Shown in pieces: positions 24,656 to 38,113 of a stretch of 64,000 nt of DNA. The DNA is from Hermodice carunculata (taxonomy: Eukaryota > Annelida > Polychaeta > Eunicida > Amphinomidae): assembly GCA_964020975.1 (NCBI GenBank), contig OZ026628.1, positions 65,642,957-65,706,956 on the forward strand, written 5' to 3'. The notes beneath the pieces were generated by a model. It was not told the origin of the DNA. It was given only the letters and a program-made list of their open reading frames with translations, and searched no databases. A program made the position numbers and the translations under genes. Within the stretch, counting starts at the first letter, position 1. Every line of letters starts with the position of its first letter.

Positions 24656-25667
24656 CAGGTGACAGTGACCTGCACGTTTTGCCTTACATGCTCTGCCACT
24701 AAAGAAAAAATGCCAATGGGCTACATAAATCTTTCTAACATGCATTTATATAATGAGTTAGGGACACGGCTGGGCCACCTTACAAAGGAGCGCTGCGCCG
24801 TTTTGGCATTGAGGCTATTACAGATAGTATATCCCAAGGAATTAATAGGAATGTCTTTAATGGACATGTGGCAGGCAAAACAATACCTAGTATTGAGTAT
24901 CAAATGATGTCGGGGTTTCAGGGGATGCCACGTTTCAATGATGGGATAATGGTAGGTGTGCCAGGCACAGAAATGTGATGGACAATTGCATTATTTCAAT
25001 TTTTCCTGAAATGCTGAAACATAACTTGGCAAACCAGTTATTCCTTTTGCCACTGGACATTTGCCTTCAGCATTCTATGGTGATCGGAGTCACTGCCTGG
25101 ATGTGTTTATCCACCACATATCGTTTGTCGTAAAGTTAAACCTACAGTGTAAGGTAGATTCCCATGTAAGCTGAAGGCTACGTGATTTAGTTGAGTTTTC
25201 GTGATACCATAAAATGGGTTTTTTAAACAACTTCCACCACATAGTTATACAACATGCTGTTATTATAAGTAATTACCAAAACTGCCTGAGGGGTTGTAGA
25301 AAAAACCAGGACAGAGGCCATTTTGCAGCCAATTATGAATGGGGTATTTGGAATATTGACATCGATAAAATTAGATGTACAATACAGGCAGAGTAAAATG
25401 GTTGGGAAATGATACTGTTGTGTCGATATAATAATTGCTTGAGGTGGCCATCCTCCAGTGGCATCTGATATCCATTAAGGCTGTACAGCAGTAGAAGATG
25501 TGCAGGCAAATATCGTTTATTTTTGTTGAGAACTTTAGGAATATACAGGTCCGTTGCTGAAATGGTTGATGTAGCTTTTACAGCTTGGTCAAAATGCAGT
25601 GCCACTAGTAGGGAAAATCGGTACGCAATGGGTATTAATGAAATCCGATATTTCATGGGAATGTGGA
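24656..25667. other. No firm feature; two unrecognised frames
   Basis: A plus frame (24,635-24,907, 90 codons) and a minus frame (25,333-25,656, 107 codons) have varied residue use but match no family I know and lack supporting signals. Confidence 0.4.
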
Positions 25668-25860
<193 letters not shown>

Positions 25861-26849
25861 TATATGTATGACAAATGTGTATGCAGGTAAAACAACGGAA
25901 ACGCCTCAATAAATGTCTTGTTTCATATAAGACCAAACTTTAAAATTTCGGGATTTTGAATTTTTGAAACAAAAGACAGGCTTGACAAAGTTCAGATTTC
26001 TCCAGTTTCTTTCTTTTTTTTTTTTTTTTTTTTAAGTTGGTCTTTGGTGCGTTTATGTACACCGTGCCAGGCATTGAAAGTTTCTGTTATGGTATTCCAG
26101 GCGTTCTCTTTTTTGACAATCATTCTGCCGTCATTGTGTTTATCTTCCACTATCCCCTTCTTGTTTTCCACAAGTTTAGATATTATTTATTTTTCATGTT
26201 TCGAAAACTTCACTGTTTTCCCCATGGCTTACAATGACCCTGTAATACAGTATCTGTGCGCATTGAATGTGGCAAGAAAAAAAAAAAATGCGTGATGCAG
26301 GTCTAAAGTAAGATTTGTACCCAGAAACCCTTCCGGGCCTTTGTACATAATGGGAAAGGTATTGTTAAACAAAGCATAAACTATGATCACATAAGCTGTA
26401 CTGAATCTGACCCTTAGAAACCCAACTCCTTGCTACCTGAAAACAGGGTTGAGCGTTGATTATGTGATCTTGAGATCACTACATGATTGCAGCTCACCTA
26501 AGCAAGACGTGCGCAACTGGCCATGAGTAAACTGATATCAAATTTACGGCTTATATTTAAAAAACAAAAATCTTAATGCCTAGATGGAGCAAAACAAATA
26601 TATTCAAGACAGTCATTACTCAAAGGACAATGGTTTCATATAAAGGTCCCACCATTTTTCAATGTTTGCCGCCTTGCAATGGATGGGGTTGGTGTTTATC
26701 GCCTATCCCTTGTTTAGTAGTTCTGGTGCTCCTATGACCATAGGAGTTGCTTAGGTCTATATTCCCACATCATCACTTTCAATAAAAAACATATTTTTGC
26801 GTTATGCTTAATCATCAATATGCAACGTTTTCAAATTAAAAAAAAAAAC
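25861..26849. other. No recognised feature; T-run at 26,008-26,034
   Basis: A long T run and short frames without resemblance to known proteins. Confidence 0.45.
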
Positions 26850-28070
26850 GACAATTTAAAATTACCTGGCTATCTAGTACCACTAATGTAGTTTGCTTCC
26901 TTTCGTTCATTATTAATGGTATGCTGGTTAGTCTCTACAGGGCGGCTGAGATACAGGATAGAGGCCTTCTGTTAAAAAAAAAAAAAAAGGGGGGGGGGGC
27001 TTCAATGTGGATCATGCACAATTGGCATGTCAGTTCTCATTGTTTGTATATGTTGCAACCTGCTGCATATTTCTCCGTACCTGGTCATCTTTCTGGGTGA
27101 TGGTGTAGCACTTTTGCCAACGTTCCACACAGAAGGTTGTTCCAATTCATTGACTTAGAATACCATTCACAGGTCCGTTTACATAATATAATATAGATTA
27201 TGCGTCACACACAAATATGATATAGCCAAGTGGCTTAGTTTCCGTAAGAGAGGTGACATGAAAATTTGTATAAACGTCAACGTGCCTTACTCTTTATCAC
27301 AATCTCATCTTAAAAATACAGGTACGTTTTCCTATTCATTCAATGTGCATTGTTGTATCTATGGACACAATTAGGTCTATTTTATAACTAATCTCCTTGC
27401 TGTTTGTTGTATTCCACAAAAAAGCACGAACTAATCAAATACTTCACCAGAACACAAAGAAAATGAGTTCCAAAAGCCACTTAATTCGAATGAAGGTTGT
27501 CACTACCGTAACTATCATTTGATTATTCATAAAAGTGCCATTTACAAACCCTATTACAGAATTACGCAGCTTGCAGAATTCAACAAACCAGCTATACCTT
27601 TCCTTCACGTTTATTGTATTTTTGGTGTGCGGGATTTGTATTTCTGAACGTAATGTCGAATTTTCTAACACAGCTGTACGCAAACAGAACTTAAAAAATG
27701 GATAATCTTTTCTTTGAAATTAGAAGTATCAGTAAATATCCTATATTACCTTTCTGGCATTTTCTTTGTTGTGGTTATTCTGTGATACGGACCATAATAA
27801 CCCCACTGACATGTGACCAAATCTGCATTACCTTATCTTTATCTTAGTGTCAGAGATTAGTATTAATGTAGTGAAAACCTATTGTCTGGCATGATCTGCT
27901 GAATAGAAAATGTAATTTAGTGTCCGTGTCGTATCTCCAGCAGAGTAAAAGAGTATTAGAACGATGAAATAGATTATGACGCTGATGATGGTGATAAAAG
28001 TAGTAATTATTTACAATAGTAACTACATTTAAGCAAATTTTTTTATTTGAACGAATACAACACAAAAGAA
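26850..28070 (-). repeat. Rep-B dispersed repeat, copy 2
   Basis: Read on the minus strand it follows 10,560-11,800 in order: GATCATCAxCG-like words, GATCATGCC, ATCTCTGACAC, AGATAAGGTA, AACGTGAAGGAAA, GAATTCTGCAA, AAGCCACTTGGCT, TGACGCATAAT and TATCTCAGCCGCC. An A15G10 run at about 26,973-26,999 lies near its far end. The frame at 27,444-27,683 is the counterpart of part of the frame in the 9.6 kb copy. Confidence 0.75.
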
Positions 28071-30043
28071 AAGCATAACAAGAACTAAAAATTGGGAATT
28101 TAATCATTTTTAAATTTTGGCTGTATATTTGTACCTTGTAACGTGCTGAATCTCAGTTCTATGAATGGCTATATGGGTCTACAGCATATGAGCTGGCCAA
28201 ATAACATGGATTTAGTGTTGTCATGTGGTGAAGCCATTGAACATAGATAAAGAAAACCTTTGATATTTGGTACAATGGTCTTCACAAACAATGACCTTGT
28301 CCTAGGTTCTCAGGTCAAAAGACCACTTTGTTTGGTGCATGCGAAGCAAACTGATCGAGCAAGGGACTCACAGTCTTCTTAACCTGTGGACAAAGCAGCG
28401 TGAATGGTGCAGATAGCATTGGAACGCACACTCTATGCAGGACAATTTCAGTGAATACATCACTGCAATTTTTGTCTTAGCTTCATTGGCTTTAGAAATC
28501 GCATTTTCTCCGATTATCTGATCAACACAAATGCTCGGATTCTTTGTGACCACAATTCACACTTTGGACCATTAAAACAGTATAGATTCCTCAGAACCTG
28601 ACAGGAATATTCAAACCATAGGAATATGAGAATTCCGTTCACTAGTTTATGTGTCTTTGATTTTGTGCCTTTGCATCACTTTTTAATATATGCATAATTT
28701 TCAAAGCCTATAAGGCCAAAAAATACAATCAATCGCTTAGAAACAACCTTTTGAGTACCGACCATTCGTTTGAAGGATGTTTAGATATTTCTTACCTTGA
28801 CTGTACCGTGATTTTTGTTCATTTATGACATTTCTTCTTCTTCATCAATAACTGAATAATGCCAGTTTCTACTTGTAAACCACACAATTTGCTTATGGCG
28901 TGATTTGACTGCCTGCGTTTGATGGTAAATAAAGTTGAGTAGGCCATTTCACAAGGTGGGCTTGTTTGGCAATGATGAAACAACTCCTCCAGGTTCTTAT
29001 AACGTCTACTTCAAAGCTTTATTATTCTTGACCAATACATTTATGTTTGGTAGCAGATCTAGTTAGGGTCGGCTCTCCCTTGGTCTGGATTCTTCCAGAT
29101 CTCTCTTGTATTGTGGAGATAACAAGCTCAGCCTAGAATGGCAAATGTACCTCCTTTTATACACAGTTATGACTCAAAAACAATGGAAAGCCCCAAGAAA
29201 ACTTGCTACACAGCAGAATTATTTGCCTAGATCCAGTCAGAACCTGTTAAATCTTGTTCTTTAAGCGTTTCATGTAAACAAGGCTCAGTGATGTCAAAAC
29301 CCTAAATTATGTTTCTGCGTAACTGTATACTGGCTATCTCTCTATCAGTTATCGTGTATATGAAATTTCCCCTCCTTTTATTCTCATACCAGAAATGACA
29401 TATCAGGGTGAAGTCCCCTCACAAACATGAGGGAAAAGGCTCCCTATTTATATGTACAGACTCGGCATGATTAATACAATCTCAATCTGAAATTGAAATA
29501 TCATTTCATAAATTCTGGAAAGAATTACTTGCAATTTTAAACAACACATGTTCATGTACTGGCAACCTCCAATTCATCACTGTCATAAATAAATGTTGTA
29601 TCCTTTAACTTGCTTACACACCATGCACTGACTGATTATCTCGTGACTGTATCTAGGTTATGTTCTTGCACAACACTCATCCTGGATTTAGTAGTTTTGG
29701 TCTTTCCAGTGCGTCAGTTATTATACTATTTCACAATATTACCACTTTTACTCTCTGGAAATGTCCAATGTTCGGCCAATAACAATTCAAACTTTAGGGG
29801 ACTTCCACTGTACTTCCCCTAATACAAAAACAATTATCAATTAGAACCACTGCGGTTATTCTGTGGTTATTCTCTTTAGCCAACCAGATCTTTACAATTC
29901 ATATCAAATTTCCCCAGGGTAATTCCCTTATGGACTTTTATAGTTTCATTCTTATGTCGACGGCGGAGATTTTACATTCGTACACCCCCTCACAGTTTCC
30001 AATGATCTCTATGTTTGAAACTGCCTTACCCTTATCATTCCAT
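28071..30043. other. No firm gene; weak LTR-like signals near 28,950-29,850
   Basis: On the minus strand there is a TATAAAAGG box (about 29,155) and, some 130 bases on, an AATAAAGC signal (about 29,020). A palindromic GGGGAAGT...ACTTCCCC pair lies near 29,780-29,820. Such spacing fits an old LTR, but no ends, duplicate LTR or coding part can be shown. Confidence 0.2.
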
Positions 30044-30105
30044 ACAATGCAATGCAATACAATACAATACAATACAATACAATACAATACAATACAATAT
30101 AATAC
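30044..30105. repeat. (ACAAT)n pentanucleotide repeat
   Basis: About twelve ACAAT units with ATGCA variants at the left. A shorter (ACAAT)n is at 49,631-49,656. Confidence 0.97.
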
Positions 30106-30417
30106 ACTTCATATGATATGCTAGGATTATACAATATAAGCAAAGGTTGATTAAATACACCTTACCTAATAAGCATACCATGCAATGCAAATATGTATTG
30201 CCCATGGCTTGCAAGTATGAAGCAACTTTCAGGATCTGTTACCTGCTCTTCAAGTCACTTATGATCCACACGAAACTAACTTCATGGGCAATAGTGCTCG
30301 TCACTATGTTTTATAAAATATAAAAAATTAAGATGTATAATATGAACACAAATATTACTGCAACATATAAGTGCTTTACATATCATACAACTCTTGCATT
30401 AGTGTAGTTTCACAGAA

Positions 30418-30777
30418 TTATGCAATAGTTTGCACTGAAGTATTCTTTCCAGCAGATATCTCAATCTGGCTATAATTAAGAACTAGCAGTGAAGGGTACA
30501 AGGAGGCTGCTGTTTCTTTTGTTACCTTCATTTCATGCATTTCAACGTCATCATCCACTTTATGACCCTTATGTTCATCCATGGATGCCTCCTCAGGTTT
30601 ACCTATGAGCTCACTAAATTTCCCCCTAATACCAATCTGATGGTATTTAACTGGTTCCATTGCTTGAAATTTGACCGTTTGTAATTCCTTAGGAAGGGCG
30701 TGGTCGGTATTACTTGTTGGATATTTAAGGTTGATGGGATTCCTTAATTTGCAATGCATGGACTGAAAGGTGGTCAA
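30418..30777 (-). other. Unidentified 119-codon open frame
   Basis: The longest minus frame here has a mixed, protein-like composition with an acidic stretch (EEASMDEHKGHKVDDDVE), unlike the low-complexity frames elsewhere. I recognise no domain. It lies just beyond the candidate exon at 30,839-31,015 on the same strand and could be part of the same locus, but no splice pair joins them clearly. Confidence 0.25.
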
Positions 30778-30838
30778 TCCTTTCCATCATACCAGGCAAG
30801 CTCCAATGTGTTCCACTAATAGTTCAACCATCCCTAAC

Positions 30839-31015
30839 CTGAATGAGGTAGGTTCCTGCTTTACGTTGTTCAGAGTGTTCAGGTCTGGAGGTGCATGTAT
30901 AAACTGTCTCACCCCAAGTGATAAGCACATAATCCCCTAATGCTATCTCAACGGCGTTAGATAAACCACTTGTCTGTGTGAGTCTCACTGCGCCAGAACT
31001 TCTTAGTTCGTTATT
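30839..31015 (-). CDS. Candidate phase-0 exon of 59 codons, unidentified
   Basis: On the minus strand a T-rich tract ending TTTTTTACCCAG is followed by a 177-base open stretch and then a CAG|GTTAGG donor. Both borders fall in phase 0. The product reads NNELRSSGAVRLTQTS and later ALGDYVLITWGETVY, a compact beta-rich-looking segment with two Cys-free strands. I do not recognise the family. GC content and codon variety exceed the flanks. The T-rich tract is the antisense of the A-rich simple repeat next door, so the acceptor may be fortuitous. Confidence 0.35.
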
Positions 31016-31020
31016 CTGGG

Positions 31021-31216
31021 TAAAAAACAAAACAAAACAAAAAAAAAAAACACCCCCCCCAAAAAAAAACAAAAACAAAAACAAAAACAAAAGCAAAAAA
31101 ACCCCAAAAAAAAAAAAAAAAAAAAAAAAAAAACCAAAAAAAAAAAAACAAAAAAAAAAAAAACAAACGAACACCCCCCCCCCCCCAATAAATGAAAAAA
31201 CAAACAAACAAACAAA
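31021..31216. repeat. A-rich (AAAAC)n tract with C-runs
   Basis: About 200 bases of A runs broken by single C, with two C-runs (about 31,052 and 31,173). Confidence 0.95.
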
Positions 31217-33303
<2,087 letters not shown>

Positions 33304-33304
<1 letters not shown>

Positions 33305-34918
33305 GACAATTTGATTCCAGTAAGGAATTTCATTGATAGCTTTGTAATGCCCATAAATGAGGTAAAGGTCACACGCTTCGCTTCTCTTTTCTCAGAAATG
33401 TCAAAAAATCAGCACAGACCTATTTTGAACAGTTCCCTATCCAAACGTTATTGACTAAAGCATACAAGTAATACCATGTGCACCCAGGCAAGGAATGTCG
33501 GAGCCTGGACATGAATATTCAATAAGAAGTAAGAATATGAAACACCTTAGGAAGATAAGGATTGAAATGTCTCAAAAAATATATCCAACATTGACACAAA
33601 TCTTACGAAACGACCACAATGGAGAATACAGGTTCCAACAACCGAATCCATAATGTAATGTAAGTAATTAATACTGCAAACGACGTTGGGTAGAATGAAA
33701 TATGCACAAAGGCCAACTCAGATCAAGGTCAAATTAAGCAGCAACACTCACACTTAAATAGTATTCCTGAAGCCAAGTCAAAACATCCTTAGTCTTAAAC
33801 ACATTTAATCTTTATCTGTTTGGGAAAAAAAATTGCCTGCAAAGTATAAGTATGTTAAATGTTTTTGAAAATCCAATGTCAAAATGTCCCAAGTAAGCGT
33901 CAAAACCCAATTCCCTGAGTTGAGGAAAAAGCTGTTTTGCAAACCATTTACCAGTGCCAGTTAATTAAAATCCTAATTGCATATTAGGCTTTTTCCAACT
34001 TATGTAAGCCAGTGTTCTTGTGGCCTCAGCGGAGGCCAAAGTCATCATACTTGATGCTTGATGCAAAGTTGGTAAACTGTAAACAAAGTATAAAAGGGCC
34101 ATATGGGAAACGTGTGTGCACAAGGTAATACCAACAAATGAAACGGTGTTGGACCCATATAGGCATTATGAGGTTACAAATGGGTATCCAGTCACATTTA
34201 ACTGAGATTGGCACACCGGGCTAAAAAAAATTATTGTCCTTTAGGCATGAAATCACAGGACTGGACTCATACATTTCGAACTGAAAAAGGAGTACCAACT
34301 AGGATGCAGTTTACCACAATGGTACACATAAGTAAAAAACAATAGAATGCAACCGCCAAATATGTTAGTTACGGAATATTCAATAGGATATGGCCATAAC
34401 CAAGTGTCAATGTGAGGCGGTCTGTAAATTGATATATAATGACAGTTAATGTAGCTGGGGGCGTTTTGTTTGGTCTCCCTCTGCCCTTGTGTACACTCTA
34501 CATGTGCCATCAACTGCGATGCAGGTTCAAAATAATACTAAAAAAACAAACCCAAAGATAATGTTACACCCAGCACTCTGCACAGACCATGTGATAATTC
34601 TGCTCAAAGAGTGAAGGGGCTAAAGTCATATTCACTGCTACTACACATCTACTGTTTGTCAGGGTAAAATAAAACTAGAATAATATATTAATGTAAAACA
34701 ATGTGTCCACATTTAGGCAACATTGTGTCTATTAAAATACATTCACAGTACATGTGGATCTTTTATTTCATGATATGTAAGAAATAGATGGACAGATTAT
34801 TTTTTCAGTATGATCATATCACTGACAACCAAATATTCCTTTTCACCACATATAGTCAAAGTCCATTTCTCCGAGCAAAATTTACTCAATCACAAATAAT
34901 TTGATAGCCATTAATTGT
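33304..34918. other. No recognised feature
   Basis: AT-rich, repeat-poor stretch between a microsatellite and the relic gene. No frame that I can support. Confidence 0.45.
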
Positions 34919-35001
34919 TCATTCAGAGTTAGAGGATTCTGATTGTGATGAGTCTGCATCTTGAATTAATTCAGCGAGCTTTGCCCTTTCACATCTATCA
35001 G
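34919..35001 (-). pseudogene. C-terminal end of the split DTD/CIICQK multicopy gene
   Basis: On the minus strand, directly after the LINE-A end, an open stretch reads DRCERAKLAELIQDADSS and ends in an acidic Ser-rich tail with a stop at 34,919-34,921. If LINE-A and one copy of its flanking TATCAG are left out, this continues in frame from CLCVGHSD at about 37,090. It is therefore the last ~27 codons of the relic gene whose main parts lie at 37,091-37,945 and 39,767-41,500. Confidence 0.6.
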
Positions 35002-37084
35002 GATTCAAGATTCAAAAACAGTTTATTTGACCAAGGAATATAGAATGGTTACAGAACCACTGATAATACAGAAGTATAGAACAAAAGATACAGTGATAAG
35101 AATAAATGAAATATATTGACATAAGAAAAGCTAAGGATGATCCCAGCTGGAGGATACGCAGATCTTCCACCACTGGGATCACCAGCCGATAATTCAACTA
35201 AAGTTCAATAAAAGCTCCAGATAATTTAAGAAATATGGTACACCATGATTAGAAGGAGAAAAATTCGGTGAGATAAATCAATCATGAAATCATCAAAGTG
35301 TAGGTCGAAATCATTGTAGTTAAAAATATCACGAGTTGAAAATTTAAGGATTACACAATATGACATTAGAACAAGTACAAAATTGCACAAAACTGGGCTA
35401 ACCATGGTTAAAAATGTGATAATTGATAATTGTGCACATTTCTAAACACTGGTCAATTAAGTGAGTCTTGAGGTACGAAGAAAAACCAGAGTAGAAATCG
35501 GTGTTTATTTTATCGGTAACTGTTCCAGGTGTATTGTTCAGTACATTAGGAATATAGTACCGTATGCGTTTTTTAGTACGAAAATGATACAGGAATACGA
35601 GGAACATTTCGATTTCGGGTAGCGTAAGGGTACGTGGCAAGCATGGATGAAAACATTTGACATAAGTATCCAGGAATCTCATTTTTAGATTATCGATAGT
35701 AAAATTTAAGAAACCTGGTATGCATAATATTAGATAACTTAAAGATATTTAGTTGTTTAAAAATTGGTTGAGTATGGGCATTGTAAGTGGTGAAACATAT
35801 TGTGCGTATGGCTTGCTTTTGAAGTTTTGTTATCCTGTCGTACATGTAACCCCGGGGAAGAATTGTATAGGCAAGGTCTGGGAGAAAAAGACAATTGTAT
35901 ATATAAAGGAGCGCGTTTGAAAGCAACAAGTTGCGAACTTTTCTAAAAGCCCAAAATTACCAGAATGTTTGTTTCCAGTTTTATTGATATGAGGTTTCCA
36001 ACTCAATTTTTCGTCTATAAGTAGTCCTAAAAATTTAAACAGGTTTTGTCTTTGAATGGCAGTCTTGGCTATTTTAAAGGTGAGGTTGGCAAATTTTTAC
36101 GTTGAGGGAAATGAAAAATCATGTATATAATTTTGGAGATGTTCAACGGTAATTTGTTAGCAATCTGCCATTTGTACTCTTTTGCCTTTTTCAACATTAA
36201 TTTTGTCACGTATAGAACATTCTTTTGAGGAAGGATCTTGATCAAACAGGCATACAAAACTCAGCACTGAGACTAGAATGAAGTTTGGAAGAAGCTTTGT
36301 GCATATCATTAACGTAATGAGAGAAATGGGCCAAGAATAGAGCCTTGCAGTACACCACAAGTTACTGCAAGCAGCTTAGAAGCCACACCATTGAAACTGA
36401 TATATTGTGATCTATTTGATAAATAACTTTCAAACCAAAGCAGGGGAATATCCGTAATACCGTAAAAGTTTAATTTTGTCAGAAGGATATTGTGATCGAG
36501 AGTGTCAAACGCCTTTGGCAGATCAAGCAAAACAGCAACAGGTAGCTCAACAGACACCAATACATTAAAAATTCTATCAAATCTGGTATTTTGAGACTGA
36601 GTTAGATTAAAAGTCAAGGAAGGCGCTATAGGTGTATTTATATGCCTTAAAAGTTTCATTGAAAGATTGTCATTTCCTGTGGTAGTTTGAGGTTTATGAT
36701 CACTGGTAATTTTCTCAAAATCGTCTGGATCCAAATGCGCAAAGGAAAAACTTTCTTCAATCTGATTGGTAAGATAGGTAGATAAAGAGGCAACATTACA
36801 TGTACGCTGTTTGGCAGCCGGCTTTGGGCCAATATTTGCAAAGAAAGAAAATAACCGTTTAGAATGGATATTTCATTTCATTTTGTTATCTTCAAGTTAT
36901 TTATGATGAAATAACAAGGAAAATCTTTTTTTGTTTTTGTTTATATGAAGAACTTATCTGATAACGTCCCATTTTTTTTTTTTTGTAATTACTTTTGAAT
37001 TTTTTGAACTGGCTAGAGGAATACGTTTTCTTAAGTAAACGAATAATACTGTCAAGTACTTGGTTATAAACATTTAAGTTCTGT
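35002..37084 (-). mobile_element. LINE-A: 5'-truncated CR1/L2/Jockey-group LINE
   Basis: Minus-strand reverse transcriptase relic of about 2.1 kb. From 5' to 3' it has a linker (KKTYSSSQFKKFKSNYKKKW, about 36,990-37,060); NIGPKPA; palm motifs PVAVLLDLPKAFDTLDHNIL and SYLSNRSQYISFNG; VTCGVLQGSILGPF (36,309-36,734); then LPLNISKIIYMIFHFPQ (36,069-36,257), LQKQAIRTICF (35,690-35,929) and the C-terminal region (35,398-35,682). The YADD box segment looks deleted or eroded. There are several stops and frame changes, and the endonuclease is missing. The 3' end has AATAAAC followed by TTTTTGAATCTTGAATC. TATCAG occurs on both sides (34,996-35,001 and 37,085-37,090), a likely target duplication. It interrupts the relic gene near its C-terminus. 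Confidence 0.85.
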
Positions 37085-37090
37085 TATCAG

Positions 37091-37945
37091 AATGGCCAAC
37101 ACACAGGCAGGCAACATTGCACTGGGGGAGGCAGTGTGGTTTTGTCATATACCCAGCTTTAATGTGGCTTTCATCTAATAGCCATCCAAAATCTAGAGGT
37201 TTTGGGATATTGACTGAACCATCTAATGCTGTTTTCCATATTTGCACCTGATAGGTTACCGAAAACATGTTTGTTGAAAGCATTTTCTGTTGGAGTCAGT
37301 GAACTCAGGTCTTTCACATTCCGACTGCACTATAAATTTGCCCTTAACTCATCAGGGGGAGCAAACTGAGACTCCCCATATATATTTTAATGACAGATGG
37401 CGAGCACCGGAAAGGGCATCATCGAAAATAGATGGCTGAAGGGAAATGGCACCTGATGCAAGATTGGGCAGATTCATAGCAATGGTAAAATCTTGCTTAC
37501 TTGTCTGTATGGCAGGCTTTTTACCCTGCTAGCACAAGCTACTGGTTGTATCGCACCAAGTAATGGCATGTAAAGCTGGCAGAGGATTCACAGTGGTGGA
37601 CCAAGTGATGTCGCAATTTCACGAGTTGAAATAAAATCATTCATAGATTTCCATATCCAAAGTTTTGTAAGGCCTTTGGTCTTTTCAGCATAGCAGATAC
37701 ATTATGTGACAATGTCTGTATCAGAGGCACGGACCACCAGACGTTTCGAGCCATTCTGTGCTGTATATGTCATATGAAGCAAAATACTGATATCATCCTC
37801 TTTTTGCAGACTTATAAGTTCTATAACTGTGGTGCGACCTGCTTGGCATAAAGAGACTGCTTTGGTCTTCTCCACAAATGCCCCACAATTTCATGTTTGG
37901 GGTAGGGATGGGTGGGTAGTAACATCATATTTCACCCAGTTAGTA
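37091..37945 (-). pseudogene. DTD/GCDT-containing middle-to-C-terminal part of the split multicopy gene
   Basis: Minus-strand segments, in order: TNWVKY directly after the microsatellite tail (about 37,925-37,942); [17 protein letters not shown] and LVVRASDTDIVT (about 37,690-37,810), the spot where relatives read EEADTRILLHA...VVVxSPDTDV; STREIATSLGP (about 37,610); LPALHAITWCDTTSSL (about 37,530-37,575, relatives LPALHAITGCDTTS); and VTYQVQIWKTALDGSVNIPK then PLDFGWLLDE with a short Cys-rich end CNVACLCVGHSD (37,090-37,283). As I recall it, this is an uncharacterised multicopy family of invertebrates with a PIN/FEN-like acidic domain and a Cys-rich tail. Stops and frame changes make it dead. 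LINE-A cuts it on one side and LINE-B on the other. Confidence 0.75.
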
Positions 37946-38021
37946 GATGGATGGATGGATGGAAGGATGGATGGATGGATGGATGGATGGATGGATGGAT
38001 AGATGGATAGATGGATAGATG

Positions 38022-38112
<91 letters not shown>

Positions 38113-38113
38113 C
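37944..38113. repeat. (GATG)n/(GATA)n tail of LINE-B
   Basis: About 45 bases of GGAT units followed by about 120 bases of GATA. On the minus strand it directly follows the LINE-B 3' end, where CR1/L2-type LINEs carry short tandem repeats rather than poly-A. Confidence 0.95.

Noticed and set aside
25333-25656. 107-codon minus frame as a host gene
   Set aside because: Ordinary composition but no family resemblance or supporting signals.
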